Source: Scatophagus argus
Taxonomy: Eukaryota > Chordata > Actinopteri > Scatophagidae
DNA: 64,000 nt
Assembly (NCBI RefSeq): GCF_020382885.2
Contig: NC_058511.1
Coordinates: forward strand, 3,317,501 to 3,381,500
Direction of reading: 5' to 3'
In this document: one piece after another, positions 39,391 to 51,000 of the stretch
How positions within the stretch are numbered: position 1 is the stretch's first letter
Layout: the number at the start of each line of letters is the position of its first letter
Translations under genes and position numbers: made by a program
Notes under the pieces: model-generated
Databases searched by the model: none
Told to the model about the DNA's origin: nothing
What the model saw: only the letters and a program-made list of their open reading frames with translations

Positions 39391-40225
39391 CTGACAGAGG
39401 TTAGCTGTGCACCATGTGGGGTTAAAGACTTCTTCTGCTGGGATTTCAGCTACTTCCTCTCGGTAACACACCTCACACACACGTGCACACACACACCTTC
39501 ATTGTTTTTTGATGTAGCCTAAGTGACAGGTGTGTGTGTGTGTGTGTGCAGCCTGTTGCCACAGTTGTACTTGAGAGCTGTTGGTGCGTTTCTATGTTAA
39601 ACAGTTCAGACGTTTGACATGATACCTCAGCTTTAATCTTCCTGCAGTGAGTCCTCACTCAGCAGTTTGTTTAGTTTGCTTGATTAATCTATATACATAT
39701 ATATACATATATATATATGTACCACATCAGGGTGGGGGGCAATAACACAACATGTTGTCAACAGTCAGAAATTTTGCCACATTGTTTATATGTACCAGTC
39801 CAGTTAGCAGTTAGCCTTTGTGACTCAAGCCACTACTGAATTTGATGGACTGAAGAATTTCATTTCCACCATTTTCTGTCCATCTCTGTGCAATTTTCAG
39901 ATTTCAGAGTTTTCACATACTTTTATATTATATTTTATACTATTTTGACTTTTACTTGTACATTTTCAGTATTTACTGAGGCTGTCAAAAAAGGTGAAAA
40001 TTTCCACTTTGTGTTTATTGTTGGGTGTCTGGGTGTGTTCTGCTGCTGTGCTGGACTTTACTGAAAAGTGTCACTGATCATTTGTCTATGTCATTTTCGT
40101 GCTTATTATTGGAATAAACTTGCTAAAGTTTTTTCTGATGAGACCTGCAGTTTTTGTAAATGTTACTATGTTAGCTTTTCCCTTTGTAGAGGCCATAATG
40201 TACTAAATCTGCTTCATTATTTTGT
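36061..40225. other. Intergenic, no gene seen
   Basis: AT-rich sequence. It contains a pyrimidine-rich CT region at 38,180-38,355 with a (CT)n run, CA microsatellites near 39,349-39,389, 39,476-39,495 and 39,530-39,548, and an AT-rich alternating run at 39,690-39,720. The 145-aa minus ORF at 38,028-38,465 is low-complexity Arg/Lys/Glu/Gln and not credible. Confidence 0.5.
39349..39389. repeat. (AC)n microsatellite
   Basis: About 20 perfect units. Confidence 0.95.
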
Positions 40226-41048
40226 GTGTTAAAAGTTAGTGCCCACACATGTACGCACAAACACTTAGAGGTACACACTGTATTCCACAAATATACCATT
40301 GACTGTCCTAGTGATGTAAACTGTGCGATGCTTAAAACTTTCTACAACTCAGAAACAGAAATCATATTGTTTAGCGGCCCACCCAGAACCCTATCAGCCC
40401 TGGTCCTCTGTTCATTTATCAAATAGAAATTTAGGTGATGTTATTTGACTCAAATCTCAGCTTTGACCCACATGTCAAAAAAGATCGTCCAGTCACGCTT
40501 CGTCCAAATAATATCCAGAATCAAATGTGGAAAAGGGCATCCATTCATCTTGTCCACGTTAAACTACTGCACCTCACTTCTGTCCAGCATCTCCCATAAG
40601 TGTCCTTTCACGCCTCCAACTTGTTCAGGACGCAGCAGTTCAGCCTCTCACTGGTTTCAATAGACGTCGTCACATCATCCCCGTCGCCATAAGGCTTGCA
40701 AGGTCAGTGACTTCTTTTAAAATCACCTCTTAAATCCCATTTTCTTAGCTGGCTTATATGTGATGTCATCTTTTTACTGTTATTTAAATTCTCAATTCCC
40801 TACATTTATTTTCAATTAATTTTCAGTATTTTTATACCGTCCTTTTTCCTATCTGTTTTTAAATTTTCAATTTCCCACATTTTGCCAATTAATTAATTGT
40901 CTATATTTACTTTCTATATTGCTCTTATGTTTGATTTGTAGGTTCTGATTTTAAGTGATTGCAAAGCACTTTGGGCGCCTGGTTTTTAAAAGGAGCCACA
41001 TAAATAAAGTTACCGTGATCATCATCATCATCATTATTATTATTATAA
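40226..41048 (+). pseudogene. L2-type LINE 3' fragment
   Basis: Plus strand. Broken frames recall the reverse transcriptase C-terminal region of L2 elements: an SNLSFDPHVKK-like stretch (40,449-40,485), a LSTLNYCTSLLSS block matching the usual SRLDYCN position (40,550-40,590), and SLTGFNRRRHIIP before the expected ASLHWLPV. It ends with GCAAAGCACTTTGGGCGCCT, then AATAAAG and a CATCATTATTATTAT tail (41,018-41,046), the usual L2 3' end. It is heavily decayed and cannot be functional. Confidence 0.7.
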
Positions 41049-41105
41049 GAAAATTTGAATCCTCACTACTCCACACAGGAGTACATGAACAGGTGTGACA
41101 CGTGT

Positions 41106-41174
<69 letters not shown>
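41106..41174. repeat. Compound (CT)n(CA)n microsatellite
   Basis: About 10 CT units directly joined to about 25 CA units. Confidence 0.95.
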
Positions 41175-41176
<2 letters not shown>

Positions 41177-42571
41177 CAGGTGCTGTCCTTGGTGGGGCAT
41201 TGGTGGAGTGGAAAATGGAAGGTCATGTTCAGGTCTTCCCCATCAAGCAACCGAACAAAACCTGCACTCTCCTTCACCAGGAAGGAAAAGCAAATGTTGA
41301 AGGATGAATGAGGTTGAACAGGATGCAGTCTAACAGCACAGCCTCTCCCCCATGTGCACCTGTGGTTTATAATATGAATATTTAGAATGAGGACGTGTTA
41401 GAACTGAAATAATACGTAATTAATCAATGTTATATTTCAAAAGCTATTTATTTATTTTTTATTATTTAAATGCATTTTTGCATCCAGCTTCTTCAATGTG
41501 AAGATTAACACGTGCATTAAGTGTGTTTAGCTGGTTTAGGCACAAAAATCACTTGAAAAGTATTAGTCTGTAAGTTAGTAAGTAGTCTGTTGCCACAAAC
41601 ACGGCTGGAAATTGTCCGGACGCCTTGTGAACAGCATCCAGTTTTGTTGCCATGAAGACAGCTGGAAAACGTCCCTACGTCTTGTTGAAAATATCTTGTT
41701 TTCAGCTGGAAAACGCCTCTAGCATGTAGTCGGACGGACTAATTTGGGGTAAATCTGTGTCAGCAGTGGAAGAAGTACTGAGATCCTTCACTTATGTTAA
41801 AGTAGTAATACCCAGTAGTTGTTATGCAGCATGGCTCATTTAAGTGTTCGTTTGTGGTCCCACAGATTTATTTATTTATTTTATTTTTTGTCTTTTCAGC
41901 ATTAGAGCGTCTGCCTGACTGTCTGTAACCCATTTCAGAGCCAGATACCCCACAAGCCCCCCTGCTGTCATATCGTTCCTGGTTATGTCAGTACATTTAG
42001 GCTGTGCTCAACTGTAGCTGCTGCATTAAGCCCGTTGAGGTTGACCAAATACAGCTGAGCCTGACAAAGCTGACATGGCCTTTCTTGTGGTCCCCCCTAA
42101 GGTATATTTTGCATTTATTGCCCCTCTAGCGGTAAGAATAGCAAAATCCTTTGTCCATTTTTAATCCAGCATTTATTTCTGTTTTGCATTACAGCCTCCT
42201 CATGGGGCTATTTGAATGCTTATTAGTCTTTCAGTGGTGTTAGAATAACTCTCTGTTTTGCAGGCCAAAACTTAGTGGTGGGACTTTGGGAATGTGGAGG
42301 TATTTAATTTTTCATTCTTCAAAACAACAGTCAGATTCACATAAGATATTCTTCTCCAGTGTGGAGGAGAACTGAAACAGTACTCTGACTCTCTTTGGGT
42401 TAGACATAACACGAGGATCAGGCACAAGCATGTGGTTCTGAACACATTCCAATATGTGTGTGTGTGTGTGTGTGTTTGCACATTTGTGAAGTCCTGCGCG
42501 TACCAGAGTCATTTTTCCATTCATGCCGGAGCTGTTAATTGTGTGCTAAAGAGCAATGACGTTTTGGTGCT

Positions 42572-42603
<32 letters not shown>

Positions 42604-42802
42604 GGCCAGTAAGATTCATTGGTGCAAAAAGGATGGAAATAATACATAATAATCACTTATGAAATGGTGTAGATTCTTTTAAATGCATGAAAAGCCTCAC
42701 ACTTTACTGGCCTATAATGTAATGTTACGATGAAACCTGTGTTATTATAGATGCATCAATATGGACTTCACTTTGCTTAACACATGGTCTGCGTGGACTG
42801 TT
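41175..42802. other. Intergenic, no gene seen
   Basis: AT-rich, with a repeat fragment near 41,762-41,815 (GCAGTGGAAGAAGTACTGAG) of the same family as 54,145, and GT microsatellites at 42,455-42,475 and 42,572-42,600. Confidence 0.5.
42572..42600. repeat. (GT)n microsatellite
   Basis: About 14 units; a second GT run lies at 42,455-42,475. Confidence 0.95.
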
Positions 42803-43095
42803 AGAGCACACTATGAGTCCTTACCACGGCTGATTGTTGAGGTGTGTGTGAGCAAGCGTAGGCAGTCATAGAGCATTATAATCCCCATCAGTCATCCTCT
42901 AGAGGATCCATAAGTCACTTGAACTTGTAATTCTTCATAAGTCACATGTATAATGTTTTATGAATGTTAGCGCATAAGAAAGAATTTTGTGTGTTTATGA
43001 ATGTAGTCATAAAGTGTTATGAATGCACTATAATACACTATGAATGCCCACTCCCCCAATGCTCCATGTGCTATAGAAAGTGTTACTAAAAGGAA
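42803..43095 (+). repeat. Dispersed repeat A, copy 2
   Basis: Same ordered blocks and orientation as 26,028-26,315 (GCACACTATGAGTCCTTA, GGATCCATAAG, GAATGTAGTCATAAAG, CACTATGAATGCCC). The two copies have diverged by many small changes, so the insertions are old. Confidence 0.6.
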
Positions 43096-44429
43096 AACTT
43101 TTGTAATTGTAATGGATCTTTCTTCTTCTTTCATCAGAACGGCATGAACGAACTGCATACTTCCAAAATACTAAAATGTAATGTTTTTCACGCATTTGTT
43201 TCAAATACTCATGTTGTCTTCTTGCCACACAATTGCAAGGAAAATGAACAAAGTCCCAGTAAATGTAATGGTCAACATCCAGACTCACAAGTGTCGCGAC
43301 CGACTTTCATATTGATGCTAAGACTTTTGTTCTTGTTCTTGGTCTTGACTGGGCTCAGACTGGCCCCCAAAACTCTTGAAAGCAGCTCAGAATACCCTTG
43401 CCCCTCCATTGGGAAATCATTTTGTGCATTTTGAGCATCAAACACCTGATTCTTGACTGACAGCTGAGAGCATGCCAAACGTTCCTGATTGAAAATTCCT
43501 CATTGAACCTTGGTGGCTCCAGTTCCATAATACGCACTGATCGATCGTGGAATAGTGCCTGTGAGATGAGCTGAGCTGCACTTCAATGGGAGATATTTTG
43601 GGTTTTAATAGCTTCTCCGTGGCACTTGTGGTGGGGGAACAGGTGTTCTGGTTGTTGGAGGGGTCAGCCAAAAGGACAGCCGAGAGCCAGAATGACAAAA
43701 ATTGGTCCGTGGTGATAACATGATGGTTATCTTAATGTGAAAATACTCTTTTTATATTTAATGCTTATTTATAGCGCAAGTTGTCTAAGAGTGAATGCTT
43801 TTTTGACAGTAATTCAAAGGCCAAAGTAACCAAAATAGAAATATTGAGGGCGTCCAAACGAGGGCCTTCCTGCAGGGAAATTCCCACAATTTTCTGATAT
43901 TTATATTTGCACATTTAGGACTTAGATTTGAAGACTACTGACCATTTGAGTTAACATTTCCAGGAATTGTCTGTGATTTCTCCCAGATCATGGCTCTCAC
44001 TCCATTTTGTTTTGGTCAGTTTAAACACTTGTACCAATTAGAATTAATTTCTCACCATGTGTAGCAAATGGAGTAGCTTGCAACAGCGGTGGAATATTTT
44101 TACATTTTCAGTATTTGTACTTTATTTGAGTATTTTGATTTTATGCAATTTGTCTCACATATTTATGTAGATTACAGTTTTCAGTGATACCCTTCCTGTT
44201 CCATCCTGTTAAGGACTGAGCACTCCTGGATGGCTTGACGTTTTAACAAACCTCTTTTGGATTAGTTGGAAAATGTAATGTCAATGTTTCTCTGAGCTCG
44301 TTAAAGCTCATTTGATTTGTGATAAACTTTCAAAGTGACAAAGACACTGAATAACTCAGAGAGAAAAAGACAAGAGGGAGAGACGCTGACTGAGATCACA
44401 GCGTGAGAGTAAATTCCTTTATAAAAGAT
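43096..44429. other. Intergenic, no gene seen
   Basis: Unique AT-rich sequence. A small fragment of the 54,145 repeat family lies at 44,085-44,150 (CGGTGGAATATTTTTACA). The overlapping short ORFs around 43,144-43,698 on both strands show no domain. Confidence 0.45.
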
Positions 44430-44545
44430 TTCAATTCAATTCAGTTTATTTAGCGATAACAGAAGTTATCTCATGACACTTTCCAATTACAGCAGGTCTA
44501 GACCAAACTCTTCAATTAAATTGTAATATAGAGAAGCCGACATTC
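44430..44545 (+). repeat. Dispersed repeat B, copy 1
   Basis: It shares with 58,005-58,135 the blocks AGTTATCTC.TGACACTTTCC and AGCAGGTCTAGACCAAACTC, in the same orientation. It resembles a well-known teleost repeat beginning ATTCAATTCAATT.TATTT. Confidence 0.7.
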
Positions 44546-44899
44546 CCGACATTTGTAGATACAACTCAGGTTCCCCTCCTGATGCTCTGAATAACTCACT
44601 GTTTGCTGCTTTGTCTTGTCTCACTGTGCTTGATCAGTGTCCTCTTCGCACTGCAGCCTTGTCAGTTAAAAGTCTAGTGCTGTGCGAGAAAATGGACGAA
44701 TGGTGTGAGAGCTTGTAGAAAATGTCAGCTGAGTGAGTCTCAGTGCCAGTGCGTGACAGTTAGCGGCCTTTAAAGTTATCATGCTGTTAAACAGCTGTAT
44801 AGTAACGAACAATGTGTTACAATATGCAGTTGTGACAGCTGAATCATTAGTCTGGATACTGCTTTGTCTACTGAGGCAATGTTAACTATTTATATACAC

Positions 44900-45125
44900 T
44901 TTATAGACAAAAGTATTGGTATGGGGCTGTTTATCAGGGGGTTGGGCTCGGCCCCTGACTTCCAGTGAAGGGAAATCTTAATGCTTCAGCATACCAAGAC
45001 ATTTTGGACAATGCTATGCTTCCAACTTTGTGGCAACAGTTTGTTGAAGGCCCTTTTCTATTCCAGCATGACTGTGCCCCAGTGCACAAAGCAAAGCTCC
45101 ATAAAGACATGGTTGGATGAGTTTG
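44900..45125 (+). pseudogene. Tc1-like transposon remnant, second copy
   Basis: It starts TAGACAAAAGTATTGG, the inverted-repeat end. Then, after an internal deletion, it shows the same sequence as 16,700-16,890 in the opposite orientation: it encodes ILNASAYQDILDNAMLPT and LWQQFVEGPFLFQHD, CAPVHKAKLHKD. It stops after the TWLDEFG-equivalent stretch, so the DWP.QSPDLNP block is absent. Non-functional. Confidence 0.75.
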
Positions 45126-47269
45126 GTGAGGAAGAACAGGAAGGCAGGTTACATTATATTTTCTCTGACAAGAGACGGATTCGTTGACAGGGTTCATAAA
45201 GAGAGGACATATTTAACATGTTTTCTTATGTACACTGGGGGGGGGCAGTTTGCTGTTTTCTCAGTATTGGTGGGACACGACCCCCCAGTGTTTGTGTGGC
45301 TACGCCCAAGACAATTTGTCACATAATGTATTACTCATTAAAAGCTTCCTAGCCTGGCCACTTATGTAGTCTAATTTTGGGCAAATAACATGTGTGAGTT
45401 AATTAAAATGACATGTACAAGCTCAGAAGTCTAATATGTAGTCATTATAAATGGATCACTGGGGCTTTTCCTTTTTACTTTTCACCAAAGAAACACATCG
45501 CACAGAAAATATTTGAAAGACTATTAAAATTATAATTTTTGGATGAGAATTAAGCTGCTTTTGCTCAGCCATAGAGTTTCTAACGATGTGTCAGCTGGAG
45601 ACTTAATTATAAGGGATCAAAGGCTCATGTAAACAGCTCAGGCTAAATAAACTGATGCAGCTGAGCACAAACTTCCCAGCTGTGTTTTCTGTCACTTTCA
45701 CAGGCTGTAATCAAACATTTTGTTAGTGCAGGAAATCCAAAGACTTTTAAGCTTCTGTGGGTGTGGTGTTTCAGCTGTGAACGTTTTACTAAAAGTGAGA
45801 CGACAGAAGGTGAAAATGTCTGACAGGAGCTCTGTCTCTTAGAAACGCATTAATATGCTGCTACTCTGAAACTTTTTGCATTAAGATTTCCCTTCACTGA
45901 AGGGAGTGATTGATTGGTTGATGATTTATGGATGGGATATCGGCTATACAGAATAAAGAAATGATGTCTTGTTTGCAGTTAGCCTCATGACCCTGCATTG
46001 TTTTACTCACCTGTTGTTGTTTTTTTTTACCTGTTTAGAGATTCTCAAAGTGGTTGGCAACCAGTTTTGGGAGGACGAACACTTTTTGGGACCTCAGCCT
46101 CGGTGAGTCGGCGCTTTGCACAACAGCCAATCACATAACACGACAGCACGACAGCCGATCAGAAATGCTGTGTCTGAATTTGTGGTTGTGTTTGCATTTG
46201 GGAGCCACTCTAGTGATATTACAGCACACTAATAAGAAATATTTAAAAGAAAGAAGAAATATTTTAAAGCGGTCTGATTCCAGACCTCTGAACTGAATCC
46301 CACGTATCCCACATGTCATCATTTCACTTAGTAAATGAAAAATGAAAGAAACAGAAGTGAACCGAAATGGCAAACCAGGCTCATTATCAGCTTTGAAACT
46401 GAAAGTGCTTTTGAATGATAATAATGGGACCTGTAAGTCTTTTTTTATTCTCAACCCTGAGCATTATTCTCGCATAATTACACACTGTGTGAAAGAACTC
46501 AAATAAAATCATTTTTAACCTTCGCTCATCTGTTCCTGTTCTGTTGCTTGCTAATCGTCGGGTAAGTTGCAGGTGACCCCTGATCTCTAATAACAGCACC
46601 AAACTGGGAGCGAAACTATTTGACCTTTTACCTCTTGAATTTGGGAGGCCACTGAGGAATTGTGGGACTTCACAGCATTACATTCCACTCATTGGTCGGT
46701 TTGATATGTTTACACATTCAATTAGCAGTAAATGCCAGCTGTTACATTCTTAACCGTGACTTCAAACACAAGAGAATCCCCAACTCTCTATCAGGTATTA
46801 CATTTTCAATGTGGTGCCCTCACAGTTTCTTCTGACTGTGCAGCTTATTTTATTTTTTTTCATTTTGGTGGTTTTAGGTTAAGGTTACCTAATAGTCTCC
46901 CACAGGGATTTTAATTTGTGAGTCAACATTAAGCAGTAACATTAATGAGTCAATGTCCACTCTGGGTGCCGTCAGTATGAACGATCAGCACACATACTGT
47001 ACACCCACAACGGCCTGACAGCTGGTGCCGATGAACACACATTTACAACATCAGCCATGGCCTAAAAATTCGCAACTTTCACAGAATAGCAGAATACGTT
47101 TTATTCCTCCCGTGTGTTTCCTCTCCAGTGTCTACTTGTCATTGACCTGTTATGAACTGGAGGCCAGCCCAAGATTTCTAAATGCATCTCATGATTTTGA
47201 AAAGGAATAAGGCATAAAGAGAATCACTGAGCAAGTCTCAACACAAGGTCCAATTTACTGGATGAAGGG
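45126..47269. other. Intergenic, no gene seen
   Basis: AT-rich sequence with a short fragment (45,878-45,901) of the Tc1-like element in reverse orientation. No coding signal; the ORFs (for example 46,131-46,454 minus) lack domains. Confidence 0.5.
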
Positions 47270-48041
47270 CTGACTGTTCCAAGGAGCACATTCAGACTGC
47301 AGCCACGAGTGGCCCAAATGTCATTTTGTTGCTCATATGTGACTCATGCGATCTTTTTTTGCCCACGAGCCTGTGAACAGCACAATTCACATGAAGTCTG
47401 ATCTTTTGGTCCTAAGTCAGACAGACGTCTGACACACGCCTCCATGGTTAGAAAATAAACATCAAAATATTCAGCTTCGTCTGCTCACAAATTCGCTAGT
47501 TTCAACATAAACTTAAAGTGGCCTCCATTTAATCTTTGTTATTGTTCTTTTGCACACGCGGATCAATTCATTACCGTCACCAGTTCACATTGGAATTCAA
47601 TATTGGCCATATTTAAATAATAAAGTGACCAGCCAATCAAAAATATCATATCTGAGCAATAATACGACCTCCCCACACCCACCATATACGTTATAATTAC
47701 GGCCCTGTTTGAGTTAATATCTTTATAAATGTTACGATTTCCTTTTCTGTAATTAAGCCCATTAAGGCAGAGGTGGAGCGCTGGCCTCTGATTGGCGGGA
47801 CGTCAGACTGGGTGTATGCAGAGGGAGGAGGAGGAGGTGGAGGAGGTGGAGGGGTTTCCCTTCAGTGCGCCCAGGCGGAGTCCAGCGCGTGCAGAGCGCA
47901 GAGCAGCGCAGCAGAGAGAGAGAGTGAGGAAGACTCTCCACCGTCCACTGTGTCCTTCACCGCCGGGATTAATGTTTCCTCTCCGTCTGAACAGACCTGC
48001 TCTCTACATGAAGCTTGGTCCTTCTCCGTGATTTCTTCGCC
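47270..48041 (+). promoter_or_regulatory. vgll2 promoter and 5' leader
   Basis: Repeat-poor sequence upstream of the start codon. A TATAAAT box is at 47,724-47,730, an inverted CCAAT box (ATTGG) at 47,791-47,795, and an AT-rich CCATATTTAAATAA at 47,608 resembles SRF/MEF2-type sites. A purine-rich GGAGGAGGTGG stretch (47,821-47,853) precedes the leader. If the TATA box is used, transcription starts near 47,755 and the leader is about 290 nt. The start site cannot be fixed from sequence alone. Confidence 0.5.
47972..48031 (+). CDS. Upstream ORF in vgll2 leader, 19 codons
   Basis: ATG at 47,972 opens MFPLRLNRPALYMKLGPSP and stops at 48,031, ten nucleotides before the vgll2 ATG in another frame. 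It could lower translation of vgll2 or force reinitiation. It is a regulatory uORF candidate; no conserved peptide is recognised. Confidence 0.35.
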   Translation: MFPLRLNRPALYMKLGPSP

Positions 48042-51000
48042 ATGAGCTGCCTGGATGTGATGTACCAAGTGTTTGGTCCTCAGCCTTATTTCAGCTCCTA
48101 CAGCCCCTATCACCACCAGGTATGGATCACTGTTTTTAATTTACTTATCTCTGCACTGTAGACTTTAAATATGTTTGGCTGTACAGAAAACTTTATTATA
48201 TCTGTTTTAAAGTTCAAAGATCCGCCAATTAAAACTTCATTACGTATAAATACAAGATGTTAAGCAGCTGTTATTGCACATTGGCCTGCAGCTATTTGCT
48301 CTGTGTAATATATTCATGAAAATAATCATTCAGCTCGTTCAGCCTGTTACTAAACATCCTGGCTAAAAATATGTTAAACACTGTTAGTCAGCACACTGAA
48401 ACATCATAAAACGCAGGGTCTTCGTGCGTGGCGGAACTCAGCCAAGCAGTGCGTAAAGCTTTACGCGTGAAGCGAATGTGAAAACTTTCTTTTGGCGCGC
48501 TCCGGTTGCATTTATATCGATTCTAATCGATTTTCTCCAGTTTAAATAAGAGTCCTCTGGTGCACATGACCGTGAACAGATGGTTTGTTTCGTCTGCCAA
48601 GTTAATCAAAAGTAGAAAGAAGAGAAAGTGTGTTTAAATTGTTCATCTTTTAGTCGAGGTCTGGCGCATTTCCTGTTGAATATAAATGTCTTAGCTTACT
48701 ATTTTGCTTTTATACTATTTTTTTTTCAGGTCATAACTAATTGTACATGATAAATAATTGATAGCGTAACGTCCCCTCCTAATGTTAGTGTAACCCACAC
48801 AGTTAGGATTAAAATAACATGACAAAATTTCTCACCATGTTTTGCTTGTTTAGGTCATTTTTTCAGCACACCTGTCCTCACACGAGCTATCAGGTGATAA
48901 AATGTGTGTGATCAATGACAGATGTGTGTCTGTGAGCAGGCTTCACGCCTTTGACAGGACAGTTCGAGTGCAGCAGGTTTTTGGGAGGCCTTTCTAGACC
49001 CGTTAAAGTTCTTTTTTCACTCTCTTAAAACCTCTCAGTCATCATCCAGGCATATTTCACAAAGTGCCAAAGCTCACTTTGTCTGTGACCTGAACAGACC
49101 CTGGATCAGCCAGAGCCTATCTGTTTTAAAATATATGTTTCCACTGTTTGTGAACAATTATTTTGTATGGTTCATCAAAGACATTTAACGTGTAATAACA
49201 AAAATAAAAAAACTCGTTCGTTCCATAGAAGCAACTTAAGTCTTTGTACTATAATATGTTTGCTGATTTTCCAGTCTTTGCGTGCAGCAGCAATGACTGA
49301 GTGGTGCAAAGATATTATATTTAAACCACATTTAAACAACCACAGAACTCTACATGTTAAGATATCTGTGTGCTGCATTTTTATACGGTGATTAAGTGGT
49401 AAAAGATAGCTGAATTTTTAGTTATATTTGGTGGTCATTGAGAGCAAAACACCAATTTCAACATGGATGTATAAAAGGCACACCCTTGGGTTAACAGTGT
49501 GCACTTGCCCTAACGTGTTTTTATATAATTTGTGTGCAGAAAGCCATGGCAAAGAGTTTAGCTGGATTTATCTCCTCTAACACACCTGCTGAAGAAAGAA
49601 CATTTTTATGAGGTTTAGAGGTCAGATTTTAGAGATTGGTCTGAAATTCACACAAAAAAAACTATGAAGCTATTCAGAATAACTGAATAATTGTGTGCTA
49701 ACAGGGCACTAGATGAACAGTTTCGTAGCACACGTACATAAATCTGCTTTTCTTTCTTAGAAACTGGCCTTGTATTCCAAAATGCAAGACCCGCAGGATG
49801 GTGGCAGCCGCCTCGGCCCCCCCGGCCCCCCGGTGATCAAGGAGGAGGACAAGGAGCTGCCGCCGGGAGCCGAGTACCTGAGCTCCCGCTGTGTCCTCTT
49901 CACTTACTTCCAGGGAGACATCAGCACCGTGGTGGACGAGCACTTCAGCCGAGCCCTGAGCCACACGACGGCATACTCTGCGTCGAGCAGCCACAAGGCC
50001 GTAAGAGGTGTGTGTGTGTCTCTGTGTGTGTGTTCTCCCTCAATGCACATTTGCTCGTATGGAAAAAATTAGTGAAGCAGCATTTTGACTTTGAAATTCT
50101 TTAATGTTTTTTTGGAAATTCTGGCATGATTGTGAAGTTAATCTGCGTCTTTATTTGTCCCACAAAGGGGAAATCACAGCATTACAACAGCAGGGTACAA
50201 GAACAGCACTTGAATAAGAGTTACGGAATAAAAAATATAAGAAATACAAAAATAAACATAAACATAAAATAGCATCTACCTATCTGGAACTCAACTACAA
50301 GGCTCTGTATAAATAAAACTTCTTACGTAGTCATTATTGTCATTGAAAGATAGAAAATGAGATTTTTTTTTTTTTAATTTTTTGATTCCAGTAACTGGTA
50401 ATCTGATTTTGGATTTTGATGGCTGTTGCACATTTGATCTGCCCTGCCAAGCTTCAGTTTTGCTCTGCTGTGTCTTGAAATTTAATTTTTCTTTTTGGTA
50501 AATAATAACATTTTGGGAGCCTTAAATTTTGTTTATTATAGTGTTGTTGTTTTTTCATGTTACCAACATTGCCATTGTGCTTGATGAAAGTCTAGCCAAG
50601 TGAAGAGTTGGTGTAAACATCAAACAACAAACATATCATAAGTCACTTGGTTAATTTCAGTCCTCATCATTTGCTGCGTGTTCGTAGTAACGTGTAAAGG
50701 ATCTCAGAGTAATTTAAACTCATAGCACAGTTAGTTCTCTGTTTGTTTGTTTGTTTGTTTTATTTTGCTTTTGTCTTCTGTGATTCACAGACTGTGCCCG
50801 TGTGAGCTACAGAAGTAGCTTGCTGCTGTTATTAATTAAAAAAAAAAAAAATGCATCCTCATGTTCCTCATACAAAGGGATTAATGTTCAGTTAGCATAA
50901 AACAACCACACATTGGTTTCATTGATCTAAAGGATGTTTGGTCAGTTATTGCTCCACCAATACTTTGGAACGAAAAACTCTTTTTTCCCCAAAACTAACC

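Noticed and set aside
41106..41311. Poly-(Thr-His) and Ser-Leu ORFs
   Set aside because: Products of the (CT)n(CA)n microsatellite.
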